Assembly: GCF_947499585.1 (NCBI RefSeq)
Contig: NZ_CANMOO010000002.1
Coordinates: forward strand, 434,001-498,000
Length of the DNA: 64,000 bases
Source of the DNA: an uncultured Allomuricauda sp.
GTDB taxonomy: Bacteria; Bacteroidota; Bacteroidia; Flavobacteriales; Flavobacteriaceae
Direction of reading: 5' to 3'
Below are positions 8,301 to 16,395 of the stretch, piece by piece. Positions within the stretch are counted from its first letter, which is position 1; every line of letters starts with the position of its first letter. The notes beneath the pieces were generated by a model. The model had not been told where the DNA came from and ran no database searches. It was given only the letters and a program-made list of their open reading frames with translations. The translations under genes and the position numbers were made by a program.

Positions 8301-8509
8301 CAATAAAACTGAATAACCGACTGGCATCCTTAAGGCGTAGTGTTGAAAGTGGTGATGCTAAGCCCACCAACGGAGCGTATAAAGTTTACAAAGAACTTTC
8401 CGCAGAATTGGAAGAACATCTTGGTAATCTAAATGGGATTTTAAAGAAAGATTTGCCAAAGGTGAATGCTGTTTTGGAAGATATAGGTGCAGAGCCCATT
8501 AAAAAATGA
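5396..8509 (+). CDS. Large exported BNR/VPS10 (sortilin)-like beta-propeller protein
   Basis: A 1037-residue protein when started at the ATG at 5396, which opens a proper signal peptide (MKKHLKIVFLFAFLSCAFTLLAQD). An upstream in-frame ATG at 5348 would add 16 residues before it and is less likely. The body is a series of BNR/Asp-box units of the form S/T-x-D-x-G-x-T-W (TTDGGNEWK, TIDGGKTWS, STNGGETWE, SDDAGKTWE, THDYGKTWT), the hallmark of sortilin-like propellers. These proteins are often annotated as glycosyl hydrolases in Bacteroidota without proof. The last ~300 residues include an FTWDLRYPGA beta-sandwich region and a helical tail. It is followed by a strong bidirectional terminator. The fold is firm; the ligand or substrate is unknown. 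Confidence 0.85.
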   Translation: MKKHLKIVFLFAFLSCAFTLLAQDKTAAAESTTIDKNFYEGLEWRNLGPNRGGRSLGCAGSPSRPNEYYFGATGGGLWKTTDGGNEWKAVTDGQITSSSVGAVAVAETNPDIVYIGMGEVQLRGSITQGDGVYKTIDGGKTWSHLGLKETQAVSRIRIHPTDPDIVYVAALGHPYGDNEERGVFRSTNGGETWEKVLYASPKAGAVDLIIDRNNPKILYASTWEVQRKAWKMWGGGGDCKLWKSVDGGDTWTDLTGNAGMPAGPIGKIGVTVSPVDSNRVWAIVEANEGGVFRSDDAGKTWERTNDERKLRQRAFYYSRIYADPLDKETVYGLNTRFYKSTDGGKTFDTIIKTPHGDNHDLWIDPSNPDRMINSNDGGGNVSINGGKSWTEQDYVTTQFYHVMATNDVPYHVAGAQQDNSTLAMPSDGWGHMQARGPNHGWFYAVGGGESGWITQHPENLDIFYAGSQGALLTRYDRSNGQSRDIQVYPRFFSGEPAEALPERWQWTFPIMFAPQDSNVMYTCSQHVWKTTDDGQSWEKISPDLTYADPTTLGKTGGIITMDMNGPEIYATVFALAPSFHDINTIWAGSDDGKIHITRDGGGNWQDITPKDLPKFSRVSIIDESKHRPGTLFVAANRYQVDDRQPYVFKTHDYGKTWTKIINGIEDGHFARAVREDPVRQGLLFLATEHGVYFSMNDGLQWKSLQLKLPDTPIRDLVVKDNDVVLGSHGRGFWILDDIHPLRQYKDDMKDQAAVLFKPSDAIRGVQDASIQYYLKEQLDTITFEVLDANDNLINTFTGSKPEYEEDPNIPWWQKGGSSKPTTAKGINTFTWDLRYPGATEFEGMIIWSARPQRGPKAPLGIYKVRMKAKDYEKTYPFSVTMDPNLKGITEADLKEQFELANNIMQKTSSANEAVIHIREMQNKINTNKEKISSSALKKTIIPFLNKITAIEEELYQVKNQSGQDPLNFPIKLNNRLASLRRSVESGDAKPTNGAYKVYKELSAELEEHLGNLNGILKKDLPKVNAVLEDIGAEPIKK

Positions 8510-8516
8510 GGAAGCC

Positions 8517-8555
8517 CTAGTCATGGTTTTTATGATGATAAAAAACCATGACTAG
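8517..8555. terminator. Bidirectional intrinsic terminator
   Basis: A perfect 15-bp inverted repeat: CTAGTCATGGTTTTT (8517-8531) with AAAAACCATGACTAG (8541-8555) and a short AT loop. The A/T runs at the inner ends of the arms, plus TCTTT after the right arm, allow use from both sides. It separates the convergent BNR-protein gene (+) and the methyltransferase gene (-). Confidence 0.75.
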
Positions 8556-8572
8556 TCTTTCATAAGAAGAAC

Positions 8573-9640
8573 TTACTTATTAATCAGAACCCAAAGCTCT
8601 ACTTCTTCAGAAGAACGCCAGTGTTGATCTCGCTTTGTTTTTTCAGAAGCAGCTTTCACTGTTTTTTTAAAGCATTTTTCTAATTGAAATCTCCCACCTT
8701 CGGCTAGTTCCTTCTCTATTGGATGGTCTTTTGTCAAATTAGTTATTTGAGCTAAATTAGAGAATACGATGACGAGTTTTCCTTCAGGCAACAGCCTTTT
8801 TTTTGATCCTGCAAAGAAATCAGGGAATAGCTTTTCGTTGTAATAAATAGCCTCGTCATTTCTATCCAGATTATGAGATTGTGGTAACCAAGGCGGATTA
8901 AAAACAATCAATTCGGTCTGTTTTTCCCACTTGCCAAAAAGATGCCCTAAATCTAATGCTATCTTTCTAGACAACTTGGTATCTGCCATATACTCTGTTA
9001 GTCCAACAATCGCATTAGGGTTTGTGTCTGTGCCAAAAACCTTCTGAAACCCATATTTTATCATTTGAAAAGAAAGTACGCCACTCCCTATCCCAACATC
9101 TATTGCAGACTTTTTAGGTCCTTTATAACGTTTTAACCAATTGTCGAAGAGTTTCAAATGATCAAAACGAGTAGGAAAATAAGTGCCGTAATATGGATGT
9201 ACTTTATTTCGTAATACCGGAATGGAAATCCCATTTTGGTACCATTGCCAAGAACTATTTAGGCCTTGAACTTTAGGAAAGGACAATAAGAAATCGCCAG
9301 TTTCTGGATAAAGTTTTTCTAACCAACCAATAGAAGGTGACTTTTTTACTGTCAATTTATGATCTGCAATTTCTATTAAAATAAGATTTGACAGCTTACG
9401 ATATTCTGACCGATACTCACGTTGCTCCTGAAAAGACTTGTTAGGTAACTTTCTTTTAAGATGCCTATGCAACTCCTTAAGAAGTAACGATCCATTGTTG
9501 TAAAAAGCTGCTATTAATACCGATTTACCAGCTTCCAATACTTTGATTGCAAGCTTAGGGTCTGTAGCGCCATCAAACAGTTCTAATTGTTTTCCAGACA
9601 CAATAGGTTCTGGCTTGTTTATGTTTATATCTGTGATCAT
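8573..9640 (-). CDS. Class I SAM-dependent methyltransferase (HemK/RlmG-like)
   Basis: A 355-residue soluble protein. The C-terminal half is a Rossmann methyltransferase: SAM motif I is AIDVGIGSGVLSF (about 179-191), the acidic ribose-binding residue is D205 in FGTDTNPNA, and the catalytic NPPW motif is at 248-251. N-P-P-W/Y/F marks enzymes that methylate an amide or exocyclic nitrogen, such as HemK/PrmC on release factors or RlmG on rRNA. The first ~150 residues are not a domain I can name. The substrate is unknown. It lies 93 bases downstream of the alanine-dehydrogenase-family gene on the same strand and may share its transcript. Confidence 0.75.
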   Translation of the reverse strand: MITDININKPEPIVSGKQLELFDGATDPKLAIKVLEAGKSVLIAAFYNNGSLLLKELHRHLKRKLPNKSFQEQREYRSEYRKLSNLILIEIADHKLTVKKSPSIGWLEKLYPETGDFLLSFPKVQGLNSSWQWYQNGISIPVLRNKVHPYYGTYFPTRFDHLKLFDNWLKRYKGPKKSAIDVGIGSGVLSFQMIKYGFQKVFGTDTNPNAIVGLTEYMADTKLSRKIALDLGHLFGKWEKQTELIVFNPPWLPQSHNLDRNDEAIYYNEKLFPDFFAGSKKRLLPEGKLVIVFSNLAQITNLTKDHPIEKELAEGGRFQLEKCFKKTVKAASEKTKRDQHWRSSEEVELWVLINK

Positions 9641-9733
9641 AGATTGGTTTTCCTTTCACATAAACAGGTCGCATCTTATCTAGTAATTCCTGCGATTTAT
9701 GTGATTGATAAAAATTAAAATCAAGTAAACTAT

Positions 9734-10888
9734 TTAGTTCACTAGCTCATTTACTTTATGTGGATAGTCCGTGTTACGATTCTGGAACCTAAGAATAGTG
9801 TCTTTTACGATTACACCTTTATCAACATTTATAGCATTTTTAATGGTCTTGTTTTCATTCCAACTTTCGCGACCAGATATCACAGATGGTAGATGCACAA
9901 TTAATGCGGCCGAAATAGATCTCGAAGCACTTTCCCAAAAATAACTTGGTGTATGATCTACTGCATAGTAATCAATTTTATCAATTGCTATGAGAGGGTT
10001 TTTAAAAGTGGTAGGTTTTGCAAAATAAAATCCCATGCCTTCATCACAACTCACATCTATAATTAATGTGCCGGGTTTAAGCATAGATTTTTCATCCTCT
10101 TTTACATAATCAATTGGGGCATCTGTATCCTGATACGTTCCATTAATTATTATTTCAGATTCATGTATTAAATCCAATAACGGCCGTTCTGTGCCATCAT
10201 GTTCAACAACAATCAATCGAGGCTCATTCTCATTTCCTTTTCTAACCCTAGCATAATGTACATCTAGCACTTCTTCTCTAACCTCATGGTCCGGTCTTTG
10301 AATACAGATTGTAATATCTCTAAAGCCATGTGCTTTTAAGGCGTAAATGGCGCCTCTGCTTACAGCACCAAAACTAAAAATGATCACCTTTCGTTGGTTT
10401 CCATAATGACCATCTATTCCTTTTAATTGAAGTGCGTGTATGACCGCACTATAACCGGCCATTTCATTATTTTTATAAAACGTATGCCTTCCCATTTGTC
10501 CGCTAGGATGCCACACATACATATCTTCAAAAGCAATCAAGGTTAACTTTTTATCTATAGCTGTTTGTGTAATTTGCATTTGTTGGGCGCAATGAGGGTA
10601 CCCCCAAATAGTACCACCATCTTTTAGCTCTTCTAAATCAGATAAAATGGGTTTGGCAATAATGGCGGAACCAATGTCGGATAATATTTCACTTCGTGAA
10701 GCTATTCCACCTGTTAAGTCGCTAATTTCTTGGTCTTGTATATTGAAAGGTAAGCCATAACCCCTCTCAAAAATAAGTTGTCTGCGAATATGTTCCGGAA
10801 GTCTTTTTAAATGTTCTGGATGAATAGGCACTCGCCTTTCATCTTCTTTTTTTGAAGTTCCAATAACTCCCATTTGTAAAAAAGCCAT
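9734..10888 (-). CDS. Alanine-dehydrogenase/PNT-family enzyme, N5-(carboxyethyl)ornithine-synthase-like
   Basis: A 384-residue soluble protein. The N-terminal AlaDH/PNT signature is present (GVIGTSKKEDERRVPIHPEH, residues 8-27), and the GYGLPFNIQDQEISDLTGGI block resembles the DDQEYSDKGC region of the lactococcal N5-(carboxyethyl)ornithine synthase more than true alanine dehydrogenase. A Rossmann segment with FSFGAVSRGAIYALKAHG (about 171-188) would bind NAD(P). Such enzymes reductively condense pyruvate with an amino acid side chain. The closest reading is CEO-synthase-like, but lysine 2-oxoglutarate-reductase-like or alanine dehydrogenase activity cannot be excluded. A methyltransferase gene follows 93 bases downstream. 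A 386-bp gap lies upstream. Confidence 0.65.
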   Translation of the reverse strand: MAFLQMGVIGTSKKEDERRVPIHPEHLKRLPEHIRRQLIFERGYGLPFNIQDQEISDLTGGIASRSEILSDIGSAIIAKPILSDLEELKDGGTIWGYPHCAQQMQITQTAIDKKLTLIAFEDMYVWHPSGQMGRHTFYKNNEMAGYSAVIHALQLKGIDGHYGNQRKVIIFSFGAVSRGAIYALKAHGFRDITICIQRPDHEVREEVLDVHYARVRKGNENEPRLIVVEHDGTERPLLDLIHESEIIINGTYQDTDAPIDYVKEDEKSMLKPGTLIIDVSCDEGMGFYFAKPTTFKNPLIAIDKIDYYAVDHTPSYFWESASRSISAALIVHLPSVISGRESWNENKTIKNAINVDKGVIVKDTILRFQNRNTDYPHKVNELVN

Positions 10889-11274
10889 TTTTTTTGAATT
10901 GAAACGAATTGCAGAGTAATGACATGAGCAATGCGTAAGATTAAAATCACTATTAGATAGTCACTTACTAGCAATCAGGCATTAAGTTGGCCACTAGAGT
11001 TTCATTGATCAAAATAAGGGCTCAAAAAAGAAAGCCTCAGCAATTCGCTAAAGTTGTGCGAAGGGATAATTAATATCAACAGATGAATAATACTATGGTA
11101 AAGATAGTTGCAATTTTCCACATGTGATTTTCCTACGGAAAATTCTCATACACAAAACCGTCACCACATCCTATATTTTGCGCTTTCAAAAGAATTACCT
11201 TTTACATAAAAGAGCAATTCTTAGCCGTAGCTTTTCGTACCAATACAAATTATTGGTATTTTGGTAAAATCAAA
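10889..11274. other. Intergenic region between divergent genes
   Basis: 386 bases with no credible gene. It must hold the promoters of the CEO-synthase-like gene (-) and the DUF1801 gene (+). Three small dyads are visible: ATTTTCC-TAC-GGAAAAT at 11127-11143; an AT-rich hairpin at 11192-11220 (GAATT...CTTTT...AAAAG...AATTC); and an operator-like palindrome at 11239-11257. None has a U-tract suggesting a terminator. I see no RNA gene. Confidence 0.5.
11239..11257. promoter_or_regulatory. Operator-like palindrome upstream of the DUF1801 gene
   Basis: ACCAATA (11239-11245) and TATTGGT (11251-11257) form a perfect 7-bp inverted repeat with a 5-bp spacer. It ends 17 bases before the ATG at 11275, so a bound protein would block transcription or translation start. 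No cognate regulator is recognisable nearby. Confidence 0.35.
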
Positions 11275-11703
11275 ATGAAAACAATACAACTACGATCCAA
11301 CCCTGAAGTCAAAGCAGTTTTTAATTGCTATCCTGATACCGTTCAAAAGCAAATGGAACGTCTACGTGCCTTGGTTTTAGAAGTGGCAACGGAAGTAGAA
11401 GAAATTAAATCTTTAGAAGAAACGCTCAAATGGGGAGAGCCCAGTTATTTGGCTAAAAAAGGAAGCACCCTACGCATGGATTGGAAATCCAAAGCGCCAA
11501 ACCAATACGCACTCTATTTTAAATGCACAAGCCAATTGGTGCCCTCGTTCAGAACCGTGTTTAAGGACTTGTTTACTTTTGAAAAAAACCGAGCCATCGT
11601 TTTTCAGTTGGATGACAAACTTCCAGAAGCGGAACTAAAACAATGCATAAAAGCAGCGTTGACCTATCACAGTATAAAACACCTTCCATTATTAGGATTA
11701 TAA
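11275..11703 (+). CDS. DUF1801-family protein
   Basis: A 142-residue soluble protein. The ETLKWGEPSYLAKKGSTLRM stretch (about 49-68) and the YALYFKC...FRTVF region are typical of the DUF1801/YdhG-like fold, a small alpha-beta domain found in many bacteria and often linked to stress or metal responses but without a proven activity. There is no signal peptide. A short palindrome sits directly upstream. A 50-codon ORF follows after 9 bases on the same strand. Confidence 0.75.
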   Translation: MKTIQLRSNPEVKAVFNCYPDTVQKQMERLRALVLEVATEVEEIKSLEETLKWGEPSYLAKKGSTLRMDWKSKAPNQYALYFKCTSQLVPSFRTVFKDLFTFEKNRAIVFQLDDKLPEAELKQCIKAALTYHSIKHLPLLGL

Positions 11704-11712
11704 TTAAGCACC

Positions 11713-11865
11713 ATGCAAAGCTATATTGACATGGCTGAGAAAAATGAAGCACAATGTCAGCATTTGGTTGAGGAATGGGAGAGCAGGTGTACCAATTATC
11801 ACAAGTTGGTAGATGACATAACCAGGGGGTTTATAAACAATCCCCTATTCATAACCCAACGTTAA
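11713..11865 (+). CDS. Possible 50-residue protein
   Basis: An ATG at 11713 opens a 50-codon frame ending in TAA at 11863-11865. The product starts MQSYIDMAEKNEAQ and has a helix-forming centre with Trp and two Cys (HLVEEWESRCTNYHKLVDD), without a signal or membrane segment. It begins 9 bases after the DUF1801 gene, in the same direction, which supports translational coupling. I do not recognise it. It could also be a truncated remnant of a longer helical protein, since the frame closes in a low-complexity tail. Confidence 0.4.
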   Translation: MQSYIDMAEKNEAQCQHLVEEWESRCTNYHKLVDDITRGFINNPLFITQR

Positions 11866-11914
11866 AGTGTAACCTCTTACTACTTTGCTTGTTATCTTAG
11901 CATTTATAAGGCCT

Positions 11915-12511
11915 ATGAAAAGAACACTTTTGATACTGCTATTATTCCTCTGCAATATTGTTTGGTCCCAAACCGTAATTGAAGAACTAGATTTGGTCGA
12001 CAGTGCTATGGAATTAACAAAACAGCACGTAACCTATGACCCAAGTTATTTTTCCATTGACTATCCTAATGGAGATGTGCCAAGTGACAAAGGTGTCTGT
12101 ACTGATGTTATAATTAGAGCATATAGAAAAATAGGTGTTAACCTCCAACAACTGGTCCACGAGGATATGAAGGCCAATTTTAATCTTTATCCAAAAATTT
12201 GGGGCCTTGGCACTACGGATAAAAACATTGACCATAGAAGGGTACCCAATCTAATGACCTTCTTTAAACGCAGAGGTGCAGAAAAACCAATATCAACCAA
12301 TGCTGAAGACTATCTTCCGGGAGACATTGTGTGTTGGAATCTAAGAGGCGCCATTACTCATATTGGTATTGTTGTAAATAAAAAGTCAAATGATAACAAA
12401 CGGAATTTGATCGTACATAATATTGGAAGTGGCCAGGTTATGGAGGACATGCTTTTTGACTTTAAGATTATTGGCCATTATCGCTTTATACGCGTTCAAC
12501 CCACTAATTAG
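11915..12511 (+). CDS. DUF1287-family exported protein
   Basis: 198 residues from the ATG at 11915, chosen because it opens a signal peptide (MKRTLLILLLFLCNIVWSQ); an upstream in-frame start at 11885 would put ten residues before it. The mature part shows the DUF1287 blocks: YPNGDVPSDKGVCTDVIIRAYR with a conserved Cys, LVHEDM, DHRRVPNLMTFFKRRG, and a PGDIVCW...THIGIVV block with His. The Cys plus late His layout recalls NlpC/P60-type cysteine hydrolases, so a periplasmic cell-wall role is plausible but unproven. The DUF4442 gene follows after 8 bases and is probably cotranscribed. Confidence 0.8.
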   Translation: MKRTLLILLLFLCNIVWSQTVIEELDLVDSAMELTKQHVTYDPSYFSIDYPNGDVPSDKGVCTDVIIRAYRKIGVNLQQLVHEDMKANFNLYPKIWGLGTTDKNIDHRRVPNLMTFFKRRGAEKPISTNAEDYLPGDIVCWNLRGAITHIGIVVNKKSNDNKRNLIVHNIGSGQVMEDMLFDFKIIGHYRFIRVQPTN

Positions 12512-12519
12512 AAAACTGT

Positions 12520-13044
12520 ATGTCACTCTATCAAAATTTAGCAGAAGTAGGCGCCAAATTTATAAAAAAGCATACGCTCTTTAAATATGGGTTCAACCTA
12601 TCCCCCATGTACCGCAGAAGTACAGGGAGAATCATTCATGTTTCAGAAGATCTATTAAATATTACCATAAAACTTCCTATTACATACAAAAACAGGAACT
12701 ACGTCAATTCTATTTTTGGAGGTAGTATGTTTTCTGCGGTGGATCCGATTCCTATGGTACAATTGATCAATTTGCTTGGTACCGACTTTGTGGTTTGGGA
12801 CAAATCTGCAGAGGTGTTCTTTAAACGTCCGGCAAAGGAAAATCTCTATGCCCATTTTACGTATACCTTGGAAGAATTGGAAAAAATTAGAAATCAGATT
12901 GCGCTCCAAAACGAGATGGAAATTCTTAAAACCACCTCACTCACCAATCAGGATCAAACCATAGTGTATTGTCAGGTTAAGAAAACCATTTATATAGCGG
13001 ATAAAACCTATTTTAAAAAGAAAAGAGGAAACAAACGAGATTAA
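12520..13044 (+). CDS. DUF4442 hotdog-fold protein (putative thioesterase)
   Basis: A 174-residue soluble protein. The block YVNSIFGGSMFSAVDPIPMV (about 61-80) is the signature of DUF4442, a hotdog-fold family related to acyl-CoA thioesterases such as YiiD/PaaI-type enzymes. The strand-rich remainder and the absence of a signal fit a cytosolic acyl-thioester hydrolase or binding protein. It starts 8 bases after the DUF1287 gene. An AT-rich inverted repeat (ATAATC-acat-GATTAT, 13045-13060) follows the stop but has no good U-tract. The substrate is unknown. Confidence 0.75.
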   Translation: MSLYQNLAEVGAKFIKKHTLFKYGFNLSPMYRRSTGRIIHVSEDLLNITIKLPITYKNRNYVNSIFGGSMFSAVDPIPMVQLINLLGTDFVVWDKSAEVFFKRPAKENLYAHFTYTLEELEKIRNQIALQNEMEILKTTSLTNQDQTIVYCQVKKTIYIADKTYFKKKRGNKRD

Positions 13045-13128
13045 ATAATCACATGATTATAGTATATTGTATGTCATAAAACGGAGTGTTTTTTTAAGCC
13101 TTCGGAATTAACTCAAAACATCTTTTCA

Positions 13129-14796
13129 ATGACCGATCTGCAAATTGCCAAAGGCATCACACTTCAACCCATTTCAACAATTGCAAAAAAATTTGGAGTA
13201 GATCCGGACACCATTGAAATGTATGGGAAGTATAAGGCCAAGATCCCATTGCAGGCAATCGACAAAAAGAGTGCGGACAAAAGTCATCTTATTCTGGTTT
13301 CAGCCATTTCCCCAACACCAGCGGGAGAAGGAAAAACAACTATGTCCATTGGACTGACCGAGGGCCTAAATCGATTAAACAAAAAGACTACAGTGGTTTT
13401 ACGGGAACCTTCTTTGGGACCGGTCTTTGGAATAAAAGGTGGTGCCACTGGTGGTGGGTATTCGCAAGTACTCCCCATGGAAGATATTAATCTTCACTTT
13501 ACTGGTGATTTTGCCGCTATTGAAAAAGCCCATAACCTCTTGTCCGCTGTAATTGATAACAATATTCAAAGTAAGACAAGGTCTTTGCGCTTAGATCCAC
13601 GGACCATTGGCTGGAAACGAGTTATGGATATGAACGACCGTTCTCTACGACATGTTATTGTGGGCTTGGGCGGAACCGCATCTGGTGTGCCCAGGGAAAC
13701 AGGTTTTGATATTACTGCCGCCTCGGAAATCATGGCCATTCTTTGTTTGGCTGAAAACCTAAGTGATCTAAAAGAGCGGCTAGGAAACATTTTCATTGGC
13801 TATACGTTTGATAAAGATGCCATTTATGCCAAAGACTTAAAAGCCGAAGGCGCCATGACCGCATTGCTTAAAGATGCTATCAAACCCAATTTGGTGCAAA
13901 CCATAGAAGGGAATCCTGCAATCATCCATGGAGGGCCGTTTGCCAATATTGCGCAAGGAACCAACTCCGTAATCGCCACACGAATGGGTATGTCCTATTC
14001 TGACTACACGGTTACCGAAGCTGGTTTTGGCTTTGACCTAGGCGCTGAAAAATTCTTTGATATTAAATGCCAAAGTGCTGGTTTAAAACCCGAAGTCGTG
14101 GTGCTTACAGCTACCATACGTGCTCTTAAATATCATGGCGGAGCGGATATTAAATCGCTGACAGAGCCCAATGTGGAAGCACTTAAAAAAGGACTGCCCA
14201 ATTTGGAAAAGCATCTGGAAAATATTGCCAAATTCAATATAGTCCCTGTGATTGCCATTAACAAGTTTGTTACCGATACGGATGCCGAAATTGAGGTTAT
14301 CAAAGAACTGGCTTCATTTAAAGGTGTTCGAGTGGCCTTGGCCGAAGTTTGGGCCAAAGGTGGGGAAGGCGCTGAAGAGTTGGCACAACATGTCATTGAT
14401 GTGGTGGAGTCCAATGCTTCGAATTTTAAACCTTTGTATGATTGGACTTCTAGTGTTATGGATAAAATTAGCACAATTGCCACCGAAATCTATGGTGCGG
14501 AGCATGTAGATTATACTTCAAAAGCGAAAGCGCATTTGCGGAAAATTTCTAATTTGGGCTTAGATCATCTACCGGTTTGTATTGCAAAGACCCAAAAATC
14601 ACTGTCAGATAATCCTAAACTTTTGGGACGACCAAAAGACTTTATTATTACCGTTAGAGAGATTGAAATAGCTGTAGGTGCCGGTTTTTTGGTCCCAATT
14701 ACAGGTGATATCATGCGAATGCCAGGCTTACCCGCACGCCCCTCATCTGAAGGTATTGACGTTAATGAGGATGGTGAAATCACCGGCTTGTTTTAG
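13129..14796 (+). CDS. fhs: Formate--tetrahydrofolate ligase
   Basis: A 555-residue cytosolic enzyme making 10-formyltetrahydrofolate from formate, ATP and tetrahydrofolate, feeding one-carbon units to purine and fMet-tRNA synthesis. The nucleotide-binding loop TPAGEGKTT is at residues 63-71. Family blocks follow, including REPSLGPVFGIKGGATGGGY, GDFAAIEKAHNLL and GFDLGAEKFFDIKC. The length matches the family. The end GDIMRMPGLPARPSSEGID is typical. It is convergent with glyS, whose stop is 21 bases away. The 5-formyl-THF cyclo-ligase at 43873 belongs to the same folate pool. Confidence 0.97.
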   Translation: MTDLQIAKGITLQPISTIAKKFGVDPDTIEMYGKYKAKIPLQAIDKKSADKSHLILVSAISPTPAGEGKTTMSIGLTEGLNRLNKKTTVVLREPSLGPVFGIKGGATGGGYSQVLPMEDINLHFTGDFAAIEKAHNLLSAVIDNNIQSKTRSLRLDPRTIGWKRVMDMNDRSLRHVIVGLGGTASGVPRETGFDITAASEIMAILCLAENLSDLKERLGNIFIGYTFDKDAIYAKDLKAEGAMTALLKDAIKPNLVQTIEGNPAIIHGGPFANIAQGTNSVIATRMGMSYSDYTVTEAGFGFDLGAEKFFDIKCQSAGLKPEVVVLTATIRALKYHGGADIKSLTEPNVEALKKGLPNLEKHLENIAKFNIVPVIAINKFVTDTDAEIEVIKELASFKGVRVALAEVWAKGGEGAEELAQHVIDVVESNASNFKPLYDWTSSVMDKISTIATEIYGAEHVDYTSKAKAHLRKISNLGLDHLPVCIAKTQKSLSDNPKLLGRPKDFIITVREIEIAVGAGFLVPITGDIMRMPGLPARPSSEGIDVNEDGEITGLF

Positions 14797-14817
14797 CTTA
14801 CAGGATAACTCGCTTGA

Positions 14818-16359
14818 TTAAATACGTTGTAACCAGTATCGCATATCAACCTCCTTTGTAATAATTTCTTTTACTTCTGATAATGACACACGTTGTTGCT
14901 CCATAGTATCTCTATGACGGATAGTAACCGTATCATCTTCTAAGGTTTGATGATCCACTGTAATACAGAATGGTGTCCCTGCAGCATCTTGACGACGGTA
15001 ACGACGCCCCACCGCATCTTTTTCATCATAGACCACATTAAAATCCCATTTGAGCTCGTCAACAAGTTTATGAGCAACTTCTGGTAAGCCATCTCGTTTT
15101 AGAAGAGGCAGAATTGCTGCTTTAGTCGGTGCCAATACTGCTGGAAGTTTAAGGACCGTCCTTGATGTTCCATTTTCTAGTTCTTCTTCTTTTAAGGAAT
15201 TTGAGAATACTGCTAAAAACATACGATCTAACCCTATTGAAGTTTCCAAAACATATGGAACATAGCTTTCATTTAATTCTGGATCAAAATATTGTAGTTT
15301 TTTACCTGAAAATTTTTCATGCTGGCTCAAATCAAAATCCGTACGGGAATGAATACCTTCCAATTCTTTAAATCCGAAAGGGAACTTAAACTCAATATCA
15401 GCAGCAGCGTCCGCATAATGTGCTAGTTTTTCATGGTCATGAAAACGATAATTATCTTCTCCCATACCTAATGATAGATGCCAGTTCATTCGCTTTTCTT
15501 TCCATTTTTCGTACCATTCCTGTTGCGTACCTGGTTTGATGAAGAATTGCATTTCCATCTGTTCAAACTCTCTCATACGGAAAATAAACTGCCGTGCAAC
15601 AATCTCATTCCTGAATGCTTTCCCTGTTTGGGCGATACCGAAGGGAATCTTCATTCGGCCTGTCTTCTGAACATTTAAAAAGTTGACAAAAATACCTTGA
15701 GCTGTTTCCGGGCGAAGGTAAAGGTCCATTGCACTATCTGCAGAAGCCCCCAACTTAGTACCAAACATTAAGTTAAATTGCTTAACATCTGTCCAGTTTT
15801 TAGAACCTGAAAGTGGACAGGCAATTTCCAATTCTTCAATCAGAGCTTTTACATCAGCTAAGTCTTCATTTTCCAAGGACTTGCCCAAGCGCTTTAGAAT
15901 TCCATCTCCCTTTGTTTTGTAGTCAACCACTCGCTGGTTGGTCTCTAAAAATTGCTTCTTATCAAAACTTTCACCAAAACGTTTGGCCGCTTTAGCAACT
16001 TCCTTATCTATTTTAGCTTCTATCTTGGCTACATGATCTTCAACCAAAACATCTGCGCGATATCTTTTTTTGGAGTCTTTGTTGTCTATAAGTGGGTCGT
16101 TAAAAGCATCAACGTGCCCAGATGCCTTCCAGGTGGTAGGATGCATAAAAATGGCTGCATCAATCCCAACAATATTGTCATTGAGCTGCACCATGGCCTG
16201 CCACCAATATTCACGAATATTCTTCTTTAGCTCAGCTCCATTCTGCGCATAGTCATACACTGCACTGAGTCCATCGTAAATCTCACTGGATTGAAACACA
16301 TATCCATATTCCTTTGCATGAGAGATAACTTTCTTAAAAATGTCTTCCTGATTTGCCAT
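14818..16359 (-). CDS. glyS: Glycine--tRNA ligase (single-chain class II type)
   Basis: A 513-residue class II aminoacyl-tRNA synthetase that charges tRNA-Gly. Motif 2 is visible as FRNEIVARQFIFRMREFEQM (about 238-257), preceded by LRPETAQGIFVNF. The C-terminal anticodon-binding domain contains KLPAVLAPTKAAILPLLKRD and RRYRRQDAAGTPFCITVDHQ. The length fits the eukaryote-like/dimeric GlyRS found in Bacteroidota rather than the alpha2-beta2 enzyme. A membrane-anchored coiled-coil gene lies 36 bases upstream on the same strand. Confidence 0.96.
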   Translation of the reverse strand: MANQEDIFKKVISHAKEYGYVFQSSEIYDGLSAVYDYAQNGAELKKNIREYWWQAMVQLNDNIVGIDAAIFMHPTTWKASGHVDAFNDPLIDNKDSKKRYRADVLVEDHVAKIEAKIDKEVAKAAKRFGESFDKKQFLETNQRVVDYKTKGDGILKRLGKSLENEDLADVKALIEELEIACPLSGSKNWTDVKQFNLMFGTKLGASADSAMDLYLRPETAQGIFVNFLNVQKTGRMKIPFGIAQTGKAFRNEIVARQFIFRMREFEQMEMQFFIKPGTQQEWYEKWKEKRMNWHLSLGMGEDNYRFHDHEKLAHYADAAADIEFKFPFGFKELEGIHSRTDFDLSQHEKFSGKKLQYFDPELNESYVPYVLETSIGLDRMFLAVFSNSLKEEELENGTSRTVLKLPAVLAPTKAAILPLLKRDGLPEVAHKLVDELKWDFNVVYDEKDAVGRRYRRQDAAGTPFCITVDHQTLEDDTVTIRHRDTMEQQRVSLSEVKEIITKEVDMRYWLQRI

Positions 16360-16395
16360 TGGGCAAAAATAGAATTTTACCCCAAAAGAAGAGGT

